A stretch of DNA of 21,887 bases from JBDREF01 sp043820045 (GTDB taxonomy: Bacteria; Planctomycetota; Phycisphaerae; Sedimentisphaerales; Anaerobacaceae). Shown in pieces: positions 14,941 to 21,887 of this stretch. The stretch is taken from contig JBDREF010000269.1 of assembly GCA_043820045.1 (NCBI GenBank), positions 1 through 21,887 on the forward strand. The letters are read 5' to 3'. Within the stretch, counting starts at the first letter, position 1. The number at the start of each line of letters is the position of its first letter. Position numbers and translations under genes: made by a program. The notes below the pieces were generated by a model that worked only from the letters and a program-made list of their open reading frames with translations, ran no database searches and was not told where the DNA came from.

Positions 14941-15948
14941 TTACACAAGCCCCAAAGTTTCCTGCAATCCGAAGATAATGTTCATATTCTGAATCGCCTG
15001 GCCGGATGCGCCTTTTACGATATTATCAATTGCAGAGAAGCTGATGATCCTGTCTTTCACACAGGTCACAAAGATATGACAGTAGTTCGTCCCGGCAACA
15101 TCTTTGACCGCGGGAGCATCTTTGCGTACTTGGACGAAATGCTCGCCGGCGTAAAAATCGCCGTAAAGCCGCATCAACTGCTCGTTGCTGATTTTCTTCG
15201 CAGGCCGGCAATATACCGTCGAGAGGATTCCCCTGTCGTACGGCCCGACGTACGGCTGAAACAGCACGCTTACTTTCTTGCCCGCGACGTCGCTCATGAT
15301 CTGTTCAATCTCCGGCTGGTGGCGGTGATTTCCGATGCCGTAGGGGAAAAAGTTCTCATTCATGTTCGGAAAATGAAACTTGCCGGACGGCTTGTTCCCT
15401 GCGCCCGATGTTCCCGTCACGGAGTTGACAATGACCGAATCGGTTTCCACCACGCCCTCTTTCAGCAGAGGCGCAATAGCAAGCGAGGCGCCGGTCGGAT
15501 AACAGCCGGGGTTGGCAATGAGCCTGGCGCCTTTTATCTGCTCGCGGAAAAGCTCGGGAAGCCCGAATGCTGCGTGCTTTAGATTCTCGGCGTCGGTATG
15601 TTTGGCGTAGTACTTTTCATAAACGTCCAATTCCCTGAGCCGGTAGTCGGCGCTGAAGTCGATAACCTTCAGTCCGGCGTCCAGGAGCTTCGGCACAAAC
15701 TCCATCGAGACTTTGTGCGGAAGGCAGCAGAGCGCGACATCGGCCAGGCCGGCCAGCTTATTGAGATCCAAGGGCTCTATCTGCAAATCGCACCGGCCTT
15801 TGAATTGTGGAAAAACGTCCGCTACCGCCCCGCATTCCTCGGGAAGAGCGCTCAGATATGTCAGCTCCGCTTCGCTGTGCCGGAGAATAATATTTATCGA
15901 CTCGGCGCCCGTATATCCACTGGCTCCAATTATTGCGACTCGTATCAT
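14941..15948 (-). CDS. argC: N-acetyl-gamma-glutamyl-phosphate reductase
   Basis: 335 residues from the ATG at 15948, with AGGAG six bases upstream; the open frame extends further but the NAD(P) fold starts here (IIGASGYTGAE, 6-16). Catalytic Cys149 lies in NPGCYPTGA and the catalytic His in GNHRHQPEIEQ (206-216). GTSGAGNKPS and the C-terminal GASGQAIQNMN complete the family pattern. The enzyme reduces acetylglutamyl phosphate to the semialdehyde in arginine synthesis. It follows the rpsI terminator, so it has its own transcription. No other arg gene is adjacent; the M20 protein at 5035..6147 is a possible but unproven partner. Confidence 0.95.
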   Translation of the reverse strand: MIRVAIIGASGYTGAESINIILRHSEAELTYLSALPEECGAVADVFPQFKGRCDLQIEPLDLNKLAGLADVALCCLPHKVSMEFVPKLLDAGLKVIDFSADYRLRELDVYEKYYAKHTDAENLKHAAFGLPELFREQIKGARLIANPGCYPTGASLAIAPLLKEGVVETDSVIVNSVTGTSGAGNKPSGKFHFPNMNENFFPYGIGNHRHQPEIEQIMSDVAGKKVSVLFQPYVGPYDRGILSTVYCRPAKKISNEQLMRLYGDFYAGEHFVQVRKDAPAVKDVAGTNYCHIFVTCVKDRIISFSAIDNIVKGASGQAIQNMNIIFGLQETLGLV

Positions 15949-16011
15949 ACCGTACTCCTGTATATCGCATATTTTCTTTCCGGGCACTTCCCGAAGACCC
16001 ACGGCAGCAAC

Positions 16012-16045
16012 AAAAAAAACAGCCGCCAAGATGGACCCGGCGGCT
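16012..16045 (-). terminator. Rho-independent terminator of the rplM-rpsI operon
   Basis: On the minus strand AGCCGCC and GGCGGCT form a 7-bp GC-rich stem with an 11-base loop, followed by GTTTTTTTT. It lies about 30 nt after the rpsI stop and 64 nt before argC. Confidence 0.85.
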
Positions 16046-16075
16046 ATTGTAATCATCCGAATGTAAACTTGCAAA

Positions 16076-16561
16076 CTAACGCTTCGAGAACTGGAACCGC
16101 TTTCGCGCACCGCTCTGGCCTGGCTTTTTCCTTTCAACCATCCTCGGGTCTCGCGTCAGATGCCCGCCGTCCCGCAGCGCCGGAAGGTAACTCTCATTGT
16201 ACTTCTTCAACGCCCTTGCAACTCCCAGCAGCGAAGCGCCAGCCTGTCCGGTAGTGCCGCCGCCCTTTACGTTGATGAAGATGTCGAATCTTTTTTCCGC
16301 ATCCACAGCTTTCAGCGGAGCGAGCACCGCCGTCTGGTCCTGTACTCTCCTGAAGTACTCCTCAAGCGGCTTTTTGTTAATCACGAATTTGCCGCTGCCC
16401 GGTTTGATTCTAACGCGAGCCACCGAGCTTTTGCGCCTGCCGGTGCCCCACCAGAAACCACTCTTGGGCTCATTCATCGCGCTGGGCGGCGAAGCGGTTT
16501 TTTTCTCCGGTGCCTTGCCAGTCACCTCGACTTGGGGATTATCAACTTTGGTCTCTGCCAT
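16076..16561 (-). CDS. rpsI: 30S ribosomal protein S9, with N-terminal extension
   Basis: 161 residues from the ATG at 16561. The S9 core begins at GTGRRKSSVARV (about 39-50) and ends with the typical basic tail KKPGQSGARKRFQFSKR, which reaches the ribosomal P site. The core contains NVKGGGTTGQAGA. About 31 extra residues, rich in Lys, Pro and Ala, precede the core compared with the usual ~130-residue protein. The SD is weak (GCGGAC). It starts 16 nt after rplM. Confidence 0.95.
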   Translation of the reverse strand: MAETKVDNPQVEVTGKAPEKKTASPPSAMNEPKSGFWWGTGRRKSSVARVRIKPGSGKFVINKKPLEEYFRRVQDQTAVLAPLKAVDAEKRFDIFINVKGGGTTGQAGASLLGVARALKKYNESYLPALRDGGHLTRDPRMVERKKPGQSGARKRFQFSKR

Positions 16562-16577
16562 AGTCCGCAATCTTTAC

Positions 16578-17009
16578 CTAAAACAGTTCAATCTTTTTCG
16601 GTCTTTGGGCCTGGTGCTCATGCTCCGGGCCACGATAAACCTTCAACTTCTTAAACATTTTTCTGCCGAGCCTGTTCTTGGGCAGCATCCGCCTGATGGC
16701 CAACTCAATCACCTTCTCAGGCTTTCTGGCCATCATGTCGGCAAAGCTCACAAACTTGTGCCCGCCGGGATAATGCGTGTAGTAGTCGTACTCTTTGGTC
16801 TGGGCCTTCTTGCCGCCAACCTTTATTTTCTCGGCGTTTACCACGATCACATAGTCACCCGTATCCACGTGCGGCGTGTATGTGGGCTTGGTCTTGCCCA
16901 TGAGTAAAGGCGCTATTTTCGCAGCCATCCGGCCGAGGACGGCCCCGTCGGCGTCAACGATCAGCCACTTCTGCTCGACCTGATTTTCCGTTGCCATAAA
17001 GCTTTTCAT
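16578..17009 (-). CDS. rplM: 50S ribosomal protein L13
   Basis: 143 residues, the normal length. Family blocks: WLIVDADGAVLGRMAAKIA near the start, PHVDTGDYVIVVNAEKI, and the basic MLPKNRLGRKMFKKLKVY. An early assembly protein of the large subunit. First gene of the rplM-rpsI operon, with a promoter at 17044-17071. An ATG four codons further in is an alternative start. Confidence 0.96.
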   Translation of the reverse strand: MKSFMATENQVEQKWLIVDADGAVLGRMAAKIAPLLMGKTKPTYTPHVDTGDYVIVVNAEKIKVGGKKAQTKEYDYYTHYPGGHKFVSFADMMARKPEKVIELAIRRMLPKNRLGRKMFKKLKVYRGPEHEHQAQRPKKIELF

Positions 17010-17043
17010 AGGATTACTCTCATCAGCTACCCAAAAAACATGT

Positions 17044-17071
17044 ATTTTAGCGAATGTATTTCTGCTGTCAA
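17044..17071 (-). promoter_or_regulatory. Promoter of rplM-rpsI
   Basis: Minus-strand TTGACA (plus 17066-17071) and TAAAAT (plus 17044-17049) with a 16-bp spacer. Transcription would start near 17037, about 28 nt before the rplM ATG. Confidence 0.7.
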
Positions 17072-17113
17072 ACTATTTTTGCACCAAAAATTCAACATTT
17101 TAGCCCCCACCCG

Positions 17114-17195
17114 CTCGCCCCGAACAGAAAACAGAGAACGGAAGGCAGAAAACAGACTTCCGACCCCTGATTTCTGCCCTCTGAACTCTGTCCTT
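17114..17195. repeat. Low-complexity ACAGAAAACAGA / TTTCTGCCCTCTGA repeat
   Basis: Imperfect tandem units of CAGAAAACAGA-type sequence followed by a partial reverse complement (TTTCTGCCCTCTGAACTCTG). Read on the minus strand it gives Ser-Val-Phe-Cys repeats, a common artefact of such intergenic repeats rather than a protein. Confidence 0.5.
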
Positions 17196-17401
17196 CACGG
17201 CTGAAATTGGCTTTGCCTGGGTTTGTTTTCCGATACTCCGCAGTCGCAAATATTTCCATAATCCCTTTGTATTAAGCAGGTTGTACCCATTTGGGCTTTT
17301 CGCACATTGGCTTTGTTTTGCATGAAAAAGCCCCGAACCGAGCCCAGAATCTCCCATTAACCGCCGAGTTCGCAGACGCCGTCCCTCAACTTTAGTATGA
17401 G

Positions 17402-17524
17402 CTACTGCACATAGATCTCAAAATCAGGATCGATTGAAAGATTCAGAGTTAAGTACTGACAGGACTCTATGACGATCTTTTGTCCGTCAATATCTATTGC
17501 CAGCCTGTTAATATTCAGCTTCAT
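17402..17524 (-). CDS. Possible 40-residue ORF of unknown function
   Basis: ATG at 17524, TAG at 17402. The peptide has a balanced composition, with alternating hydrophobic and polar residues suggesting beta strands (MKLNINRLAIDIDGQKIVIE, then a Leu/Ser/Asp-rich half ending in FEIYVQ). GGGGCATGTGAG precedes the ATG but is not a standard SD. Unlike the surrounding repeat-rich sequence it looks protein-like; it may be a small gene or the remnant of a larger one. Confidence 0.35.
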   Translation of the reverse strand: MKLNINRLAIDIDGQKIVIESCQYLTLNLSIDPDFEIYVQ

Positions 17525-17647
17525 CTCACATGCCCCATAGATTCACCACAATTTCGAGAATCAGGGATATTGAACTCAGGACCGAACAGCTCAGACGGGA
17601 TGGAAGCCAAGTCGAAGGAGCCGCCCCCCCCTCAATCCGGGAGCATT

Positions 17648-17675
17648 GAGATCCTTCGCTTCGCTCAAGATGACA
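17648..17675. repeat. Dispersed GAGCGAAGCGAAGGATCT-type repeat
   Basis: The minus strand reads CTTGAGCGAAGCGAAGGAT inside TGTCAT...CTC, which translates as HLERSEGS. This motif is known as a dispersed intergenic repeat in many unrelated bacterial genomes (family knowledge). Only one copy is in this window. Confidence 0.6.
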
Positions 17676-17782
17676 CGGCGACCGGTCTCTGCAGATGCTT
17701 CTCAAAGCCCTTCCTCGAATTCCGCTAAGGGTCCAGCATGGCAAGAAGATGGAATTGCCACGCTGCTATATGTCCTGAGTTA

Positions 17783-20700
17783 CTACGAGCAGCCCATCGA
17801 GTTGCCGCAGTTGAAGCATTTGTAGCAGGTGCCGTTGCGAACGGTGATGGAGCCGCAAATGTCGCAGGCCGGGGCGTCGTCGGGGAAGTGTGCAAACTGG
17901 GCGTTGAACTGCTCCAAAGCCCTCGCTTCAGACTGCATCGCCCCGGATTCGTCAGTAATGGTCGAGCCCACAAGAGCACTGATTCGGCTTGCCAGACCGG
18001 CGAGCCTGTGTCTCGGCTCGGCAGAAGCCTGCCTGGCCACCTTCTCCGGAGCCGAGGTTTTAGCGTCTTCGCGTTTGAGCACTTTCGCCTCGGCGATTTT
18101 TTGCGCCAAGTCCTTGGTCTTCTCGACCAGCTTCTTGGCGGTCGTTGCATTCTTGTTGTCCGGCGAGCCGGAGGCCGCCGTCCTGTTGGGGGTGTTCTTC
18201 TCCGCGTAGCCGGGTATGAACTGGCAGCCCAACCAGCAGAAAATATAGTCAATAAGGCTCTTGGCGAAGGGAATATCCCTGTTCGAGGTCATGCCCGAAG
18301 GCTCGAACCTGGCGTGCCGGAACTTGTCCACTAACGTGATCAGTGGCACGCCGTACTGCAACGCCATCGAAGTACACGTGCCGATAACATCCATGAGGCC
18401 CCCGACGGTGCTGCCTTCCTTGGCCATAGTGATAAACAACTCACCAGGCTGACCATCCTCGTATAGCCCCACCGTCAGGTAACCCTCATGTCCAGTAACA
18501 GAAAATTTATGCGTAATGCTTTGCCGTGTGTCCGGCAGCCGGCGTCTGAACGGCCGGGCCGGAGCGGCGGCCTCGGCTTTCGCCTTGCCGTCCTTGTGTT
18601 TCTTCGTGGAAACCGGCTGAAGCCTCTTCGAGCCGTCGCGATAGATTGCAACCGCCTTCAATCCGAGCTTCCAGCCCTGCGTATAAGCGGCGGCAATATC
18701 CTCGGTTGTGCTCTCCTTCGGCATGTTTATAGTCTTGCTTATGGCGCCGGATGTAAACGGCTGGACCGCAGCCATCATCCTCAGATGCGCCGGGTAATGA
18801 ATGCACCTCTTGCCGTTACGAGGCTTGAAAGCACAATCGAACACCGGCAAATGGTCGGGATTGAGTTTTTCCGCCCCCTCGATAGTCTCATTTTCGTCAA
18901 TGTAGTCGCAGATGGATTTGATATCGTCGGCGCTGTAGCCGAGCCTTTCGAGAGCCATCGGCACGGTCTTGTTAACGAGCTTGAGCATTCCGCCGCCGGC
19001 CAGAAGCTTGTATTTAACCAGCGCTATGTCCGGCTCGATGCCTGTGGTATCGCAATCCATAAGGAAGCCAATAGTGCCGGTAGGCGCAATAACCGTCGCC
19101 TGTGCGTTGCGAAAGCCGGACCTGGAGCCGGCGTCGAGGGCCTGATCCCATGCGTCTTTGGCGGCATTGCGCAGGTAGTCGGGGCAATGAGCTTCCGGAA
19201 ACTCGCAGGCATTCTGACGGTGCATGTTTATGACTTTCAGCATAGCATCGGCATTCTTATTGAACTCGTCGAAGGGCCCTTTTATCGAGGCCATCTCGGC
19301 GCTCGCCGTATAGGCGGTACCCGTCATAATAGCGCTGATAGCCCCGGCAATCGCCCTGGCCTGGTCGGAATCGTACGGCAGGGCCAGGCTCATCATGAGC
19401 GAGCCGAGATTGGCGAAACCCAAACCGAGCGGGCGGAATAAATGACTGTTTACCGCGATTTCCTTGTCGGGATAGCTTCCGTTATCAACCAGTATCTCCT
19501 GGGCAATGATAAACAGCCGAATCGCCTTCTTGAAACCTTCGATGTTGAAGGAACCGTCCTCTTCCCGGAACTTCATGAGATTCAATGAGGCCAGATTGCA
19601 GGCGGAATCATCGACAAACATATACTCGCTACACGGATTCGAGGCGTTGATCGGCCCGGAGTTCGGGCAGGTGTGCCAACGGTTGATTGTGCTGTGGTAT
19701 TGCAGGCCCGGGTCGCCGCAGATTCTCGTTCCCTCGGCAATGAGGTTCATCAGTTCGCGTGCCGAATGCTCGCCCATCTTTTCGCCCGTCGTCACTGCAC
19801 GGGTGGTCCAGGAGGCGTCCTTCTCCACCGCCTGCATAAACTCGTCGGTTACACGCACCGACAGGTTGGAATTCTGGAACATTACGCTGTTGTAGGCCTC
19901 GTTGTTGTAGTCCCCGTCGTAGCCGGCATCGATAAGCGCCCAGGCCTTCTTCTCCTCCTCGGTCTTGCAGGTAATGAATTCCTTAATATCAGGATGGTCG
20001 ATCTTGAGCGACTGCATCTTTGCCGCGCGACGGGTTTTTCCGCCCGACTTGATCACGGCGGCGATTTGGTCGTAAACCCTCATGAAGCTCAAAGGCCCGG
20101 ACGGCTTGCCTCCGCCTGCGAGCTTTTCTTTACTGCTTCGCAGCGTCGAAAGATCGGTTCCGGTCCCGGAGCCGTGCTTGAACAGCATCGCTTCACTGGT
20201 CGCCAGCCGCATAATATCTTTCATCGAATCCTTAACCGACTGGATAAAACAGGCGGAGGCCTGCGGATATTCATAGCTGCTCTCGCAAGCGACGGCGTCC
20301 TTGACTTGCGGGTCCCAGCGGAAATTATGCTTGCTGCCGGCAACGCCGTAAACATCGAAAAGGCCGACGTTGAACCACACGGGAGAATTGAACGCTCCGT
20401 ATTGATTCACACAAAGCCAGGTTAATTCATTGTAAAAGACCTCGGCGTCTTCGTCGGTGGCAAAGTAGCCGTCTCTCCTGCCTCTGTCGGCGATCGCTCT
20501 GCAAACACGATGGACAAGCTGCTTGACCGAGCTCTCGCGCCGGCCGGACTCGATGTCGCCGTAGAAGTACTTGCTCGCTACGACCTTTGTCGCCAACTGA
20601 CTCCAGGATACCGGGACTTCTATGTCGTCCTGCTCGAAAACCACATGTCCGTTGTCACCGGCAATTTTGGCGGAACGCATTTCCCATTCGAGTTGATCGA

Positions 20701-20830
20701 ACGGATGAACGTCAGGCGTCGAGAAAAACGATTCTATCTTTAACCCCTTTGAATCACAGGCTTTCGCCGTTGCTTGCGGTTGCGATTGTTCAGTTCTGAA
20801 AGGGTTCTCAGGGTCAAACTTATGCGACAT
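17783..20830 (-). CDS. nrdJ: Adenosylcobalamin-dependent (class II) ribonucleotide reductase
   Basis: 1015 residues; GGAGG eight bases before the ATG. It makes deoxyribonucleotides, using B12 to generate the thiyl radical. C194 (ACFIQS) and C411 fit the redox pair and C400 in NPCSEY the radical Cys; the 11-residue spacing of C400 and C411 equals that of the Thermotoga enzyme (C322/C333). E402 and the phosphate loop PTGTIGF (about 583) also fit. A TSCPD domain follows near 785-895 (ITHKFSVTGHEGYLTVGLYE onward). A Lys/Ala-rich linker leads to a C-terminal zinc ribbon (CDICGS, CYKCFNCG) that presumably carries the reductant-shuttling cysteines. No cobalamin riboswitch is seen upstream. No nrdR, class I or class III genes are in the window. 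Confidence 0.95.
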   Translation of the reverse strand: MSHKFDPENPFRTEQSQPQATAKACDSKGLKIESFFSTPDVHPFDQLEWEMRSAKIAGDNGHVVFEQDDIEVPVSWSQLATKVVASKYFYGDIESGRRESSVKQLVHRVCRAIADRGRRDGYFATDEDAEVFYNELTWLCVNQYGAFNSPVWFNVGLFDVYGVAGSKHNFRWDPQVKDAVACESSYEYPQASACFIQSVKDSMKDIMRLATSEAMLFKHGSGTGTDLSTLRSSKEKLAGGGKPSGPLSFMRVYDQIAAVIKSGGKTRRAAKMQSLKIDHPDIKEFITCKTEEEKKAWALIDAGYDGDYNNEAYNSVMFQNSNLSVRVTDEFMQAVEKDASWTTRAVTTGEKMGEHSARELMNLIAEGTRICGDPGLQYHSTINRWHTCPNSGPINASNPCSEYMFVDDSACNLASLNLMKFREEDGSFNIEGFKKAIRLFIIAQEILVDNGSYPDKEIAVNSHLFRPLGLGFANLGSLMMSLALPYDSDQARAIAGAISAIMTGTAYTASAEMASIKGPFDEFNKNADAMLKVINMHRQNACEFPEAHCPDYLRNAAKDAWDQALDAGSRSGFRNAQATVIAPTGTIGFLMDCDTTGIEPDIALVKYKLLAGGGMLKLVNKTVPMALERLGYSADDIKSICDYIDENETIEGAEKLNPDHLPVFDCAFKPRNGKRCIHYPAHLRMMAAVQPFTSGAISKTINMPKESTTEDIAAAYTQGWKLGLKAVAIYRDGSKRLQPVSTKKHKDGKAKAEAAAPARPFRRRLPDTRQSITHKFSVTGHEGYLTVGLYEDGQPGELFITMAKEGSTVGGLMDVIGTCTSMALQYGVPLITLVDKFRHARFEPSGMTSNRDIPFAKSLIDYIFCWLGCQFIPGYAEKNTPNRTAASGSPDNKNATTAKKLVEKTKDLAQKIAEAKVLKREDAKTSAPEKVARQASAEPRHRLAGLASRISALVGSTITDESGAMQSEARALEQFNAQFAHFPDDAPACDICGSITVRNGTCYKCFNCGNSMGCS

Positions 20831-20954
20831 TTATACGCCTCCATGCGAAAAACGAAACCACAATATATAGAATAATAGCCGGGAACTACGCCAGATATAG
20901 TGCTAAGGCCCGTAAAAACAGTATCGGCAGATTAATGAGAATTCGATAAGGTGT

Positions 20955-20997
20955 AAAGACGAAAATCGGATTTTTTTGGAGCGATTCCTTCGTCTTT
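20955..20997. promoter_or_regulatory. Long imperfect hairpin in the nrdJ-uvrC intergenic region
   Basis: 14 base pairs in two blocks with a CC bulge on one side and a T-rich loop (GATTTTTTTGGAG). It could be an operator for either divergent gene or the body of a small RNA. Confidence 0.35.
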
Positions 20998-21045
20998 GTT
21001 CTTAGTCCTTGTAGCTACTGAATCTATGAAGAAAAAAAAATTTCA

Positions 21046-21076
21046 TGTGAGCCAATGTACTTTGGCTAATCTCACA
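21046..21076 (+). promoter_or_regulatory. Hairpin just upstream of uvrC
   Basis: AGCCAA (21050-21055) and TTGGCT (21062-21067) form the inner stem around a six-base loop; TGTG and CACA extend it across an asymmetric AATCT bulge. If transcribed it lies in the uvrC leader, close to a weak ribosome binding site. Confidence 0.35.
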
Positions 21077-21096
21077 ATGACGATAAGATAAAGATT

Positions 21097-21887
21097 ATGT
21101 CGGTCGAGACAAACTGCAAGTTGCAAGTAATTCGCGAAGCAATAAAGAGCTTTCCAACAGGGCCCGGTCTGTACTTCATGAAAGGTTCGGGTGATAGAGT
21201 CCTCTACATCGGCAAGGCAAAGAACCTGCGTTCGCGAATTGCCAGCTACTTTCAACAAAGCACCGACCTGGCAGCTTCGCGCGGGCCGAAGATCGCCGAG
21301 ATGATAAACAAGGTCGAGGCCGTCGATTTTCTTGAGACTCCGAACGAGGTCGAAGCGGTCCTCATCGAAGCACGTCTCATAAAAGACATCCGTCCGCCCT
21401 ATAATACGGACCTTGTTGATGACAAAACGTTTCCTTATCTTGAAATCACAACCGGTGAAGATTTTCCGGGCGTTTACATTACCAGAAAACCGCAGGCGCA
21501 AGGCAGTCGATTGTTCGGCCCTTTTGCCGGCGCCAAAGACCTGCGAGGCGTTCTGGTTGTGCTGCAAAAGATATTCAGGTTCCGCACCTGCAAGCTGGGC
21601 ATCGCGGAAGACGACGAGAAGCGAAGATTCTTCCGGCCCTGCCTTCTGTACAGCATCAAACAGTGCACGGCCCCCTGTGCGGCCAGGATTGACAAGACCG
21701 ACTACAAGAAGATCGTCACCGACCTGATAAAATTTCTGCGGTCAAAGCGATCCATTATCCTGCGACAGCTCAGAAAGCAAATGGCCGAAGCAGCCGAGGC
21801 GCTGGAATATGAGAAGGCCGCGATGCTCCGCGACCGGATCAGGCTGATTGAACGGCTCGACCGCCGGGGCAGCCCCGACGAGCACGT
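21097..21887 (+). CDS. uvrC: Excinuclease ABC subunit C, 5' part; runs off the window end
   Basis: About 263 residues are present, with no stop before the window edge. The GIY-YIG nuclease domain covers about 15-100: GPGLYFMKGSGDRVLYIGKA, Arg in the following helix, and Glu and Asn in the NEVEAVLIEARLIKDIRPPYN region. A Cys-containing segment (RPCLLYSIKQCTAPC) and a UVR helix pair (about 225-252, EALEYEKAAMLRDRI) that binds UvrB follow. UvrC makes both incisions in nucleotide excision repair. The ATG at 21097 is the first usable start; an ATG 20 bases earlier meets a stop at once. The SD is weak. Confidence 0.95.
   Translation, partial: MSVETNCKLQVIREAIKSFPTGPGLYFMKGSGDRVLYIGKAKNLRSRIASYFQQSTDLAASRGPKIAEMINKVEAVDFLETPNEVEAVLIEARLIKDIRPPYNTDLVDDKTFPYLEITTGEDFPGVYITRKPQAQGSRLFGPFAGAKDLRGVLVVLQKIFRFRTCKLGIAEDDEKRRFFRPCLLYSIKQCTAPCAARIDKTDYKKIVTDLIKFLRSKRSIILRQLRKQMAEAAEALEYEKAAMLRDRIRLIERLDRRGSPDEH

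Larger units (their letters stand above)
17072..17782. other. Non-coding region between rplM and nrdJ
   Basis: About 710 nt. It contains an AG-rich low-complexity stretch (17114-17195), a possible 40-codon ORF (17402-17524), and one copy of a GAGCGAAGCGAAGGATCT-type dispersed repeat (17648-17675). Other open frames here are short, lack SD sequences and read through the repeats. No clear terminator for nrdJ is visible. Confidence 0.5.
20831..21096. other. Divergent intergenic region between nrdJ and uvrC
   Basis: 266 nt that must hold both promoters. No strong consensus promoter could be assigned. Two inverted repeats are present: 20955-20997 (9-bp outer arms AAAGACGAA/TTCGTCTTT plus AATCG/CGATT inside, two-base bulge) and 21046-21076 (AGCCAA/TTGGCT with TGTG/CACA outside), the second ending 20 nt before the uvrC start. 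Neither has the T-run of a terminator. Confidence 0.5.

Noticed and set aside
14563..15582. Plus-strand open frame over the PepSY and argC genes
   Set aside because: Runs antisense across two recognisable genes and has no coherent protein features.
17100..17357. 85-codon minus-strand frame beside rplM
   Set aside because: Its end is the AG-rich repeat read as Ser-Val-Phe-Cys units; no SD.
20831..20960. Cobalamin riboswitch upstream of the B12-dependent nrdJ
   Set aside because: Expected from the enzyme's cofactor, but no B12-box-like sequence or suitable long fold is visible in the leader.
1..21887. CRISPR array, tRNA, rRNA, transposase or integrase
   Set aside because: No regularly spaced direct repeats, no cloverleaf with a TTC-loop pattern, and no mobile-element protein motifs were found by reading both strands.

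Overview
The window is bacterial chromosome. Most genes lie on the minus strand; a zinc-ribbon coiled-coil gene, an RNase HI-PurN fusion and the start of uvrC are on the plus strand. Core genes (rplM-rpsI, argC, clpC, uvrC, a class II ribonucleotide reductase) are complete and ordinary. The set looks most like a Planctomycetota bacterium of the Phycisphaerae/Sedimentisphaerales kind: a long N-terminal extension on S9, ClpC with a UVR segment, a ~1000-residue B12-type NrdJ with TSCPD domain and zinc ribbon, a CT398-type protein beside RNase HI, and many secreted proteins with FN3 or Ig-like domains. This placement is an impression, not a phylogenetic result.

Bases 1-4900 form a secreted-protease island, all on the minus strand. 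From upstream to downstream it holds: a trypsin-fold serine protease with an Ig-like tail (3240..4574); a paralogue with two FN3 domains inserted between its N-terminal domain and its catalytic domain (1118..2710); an 83-residue protein that is only the shared N-terminal domain, without a signal peptide (848..1099); and a matrixin-like metalloprotease broken by a frameshift in a six-base homopolymer (14..725). Each of the three protease units carries upstream a copy of a short conserved element, GGAGGATAYGGCRTG, that looks like a ribosome binding site plus start codon for a tiny leader ORF.

Bases 5000-8170 hold an M20 peptidase/deacylase, possibly leaderless, divergent from the zinc-ribbon protein and the RNase HI-PurN fusion. 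The fusion gene meets clpC tail to tail with one base between stop codons. clpC has an upstream promoter with two perfect sigma-70 hexamers. Bases 10680-12480 are sparse: a small coiled-coil protein, a small single-pass membrane protein, a 65-nt inverted-repeat element and about 600 nt with no clear gene.

Bases 12476-17009 read leftwards as rplM-rpsI (promoter and terminator both visible), argC, then PepSY-TM protein, CNT-family nucleoside transporter and cupin, the last three tightly spaced. Bases 17010-17782 are mostly non-coding, with dispersed-repeat material and one possible 40-residue ORF. nrdJ follows (17783..20830), and the window ends inside uvrC. nrdJ and uvrC are divergent, separated by 266 nt containing two hairpins. 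No tRNA, rRNA, CRISPR array, transposase or integrase was seen.
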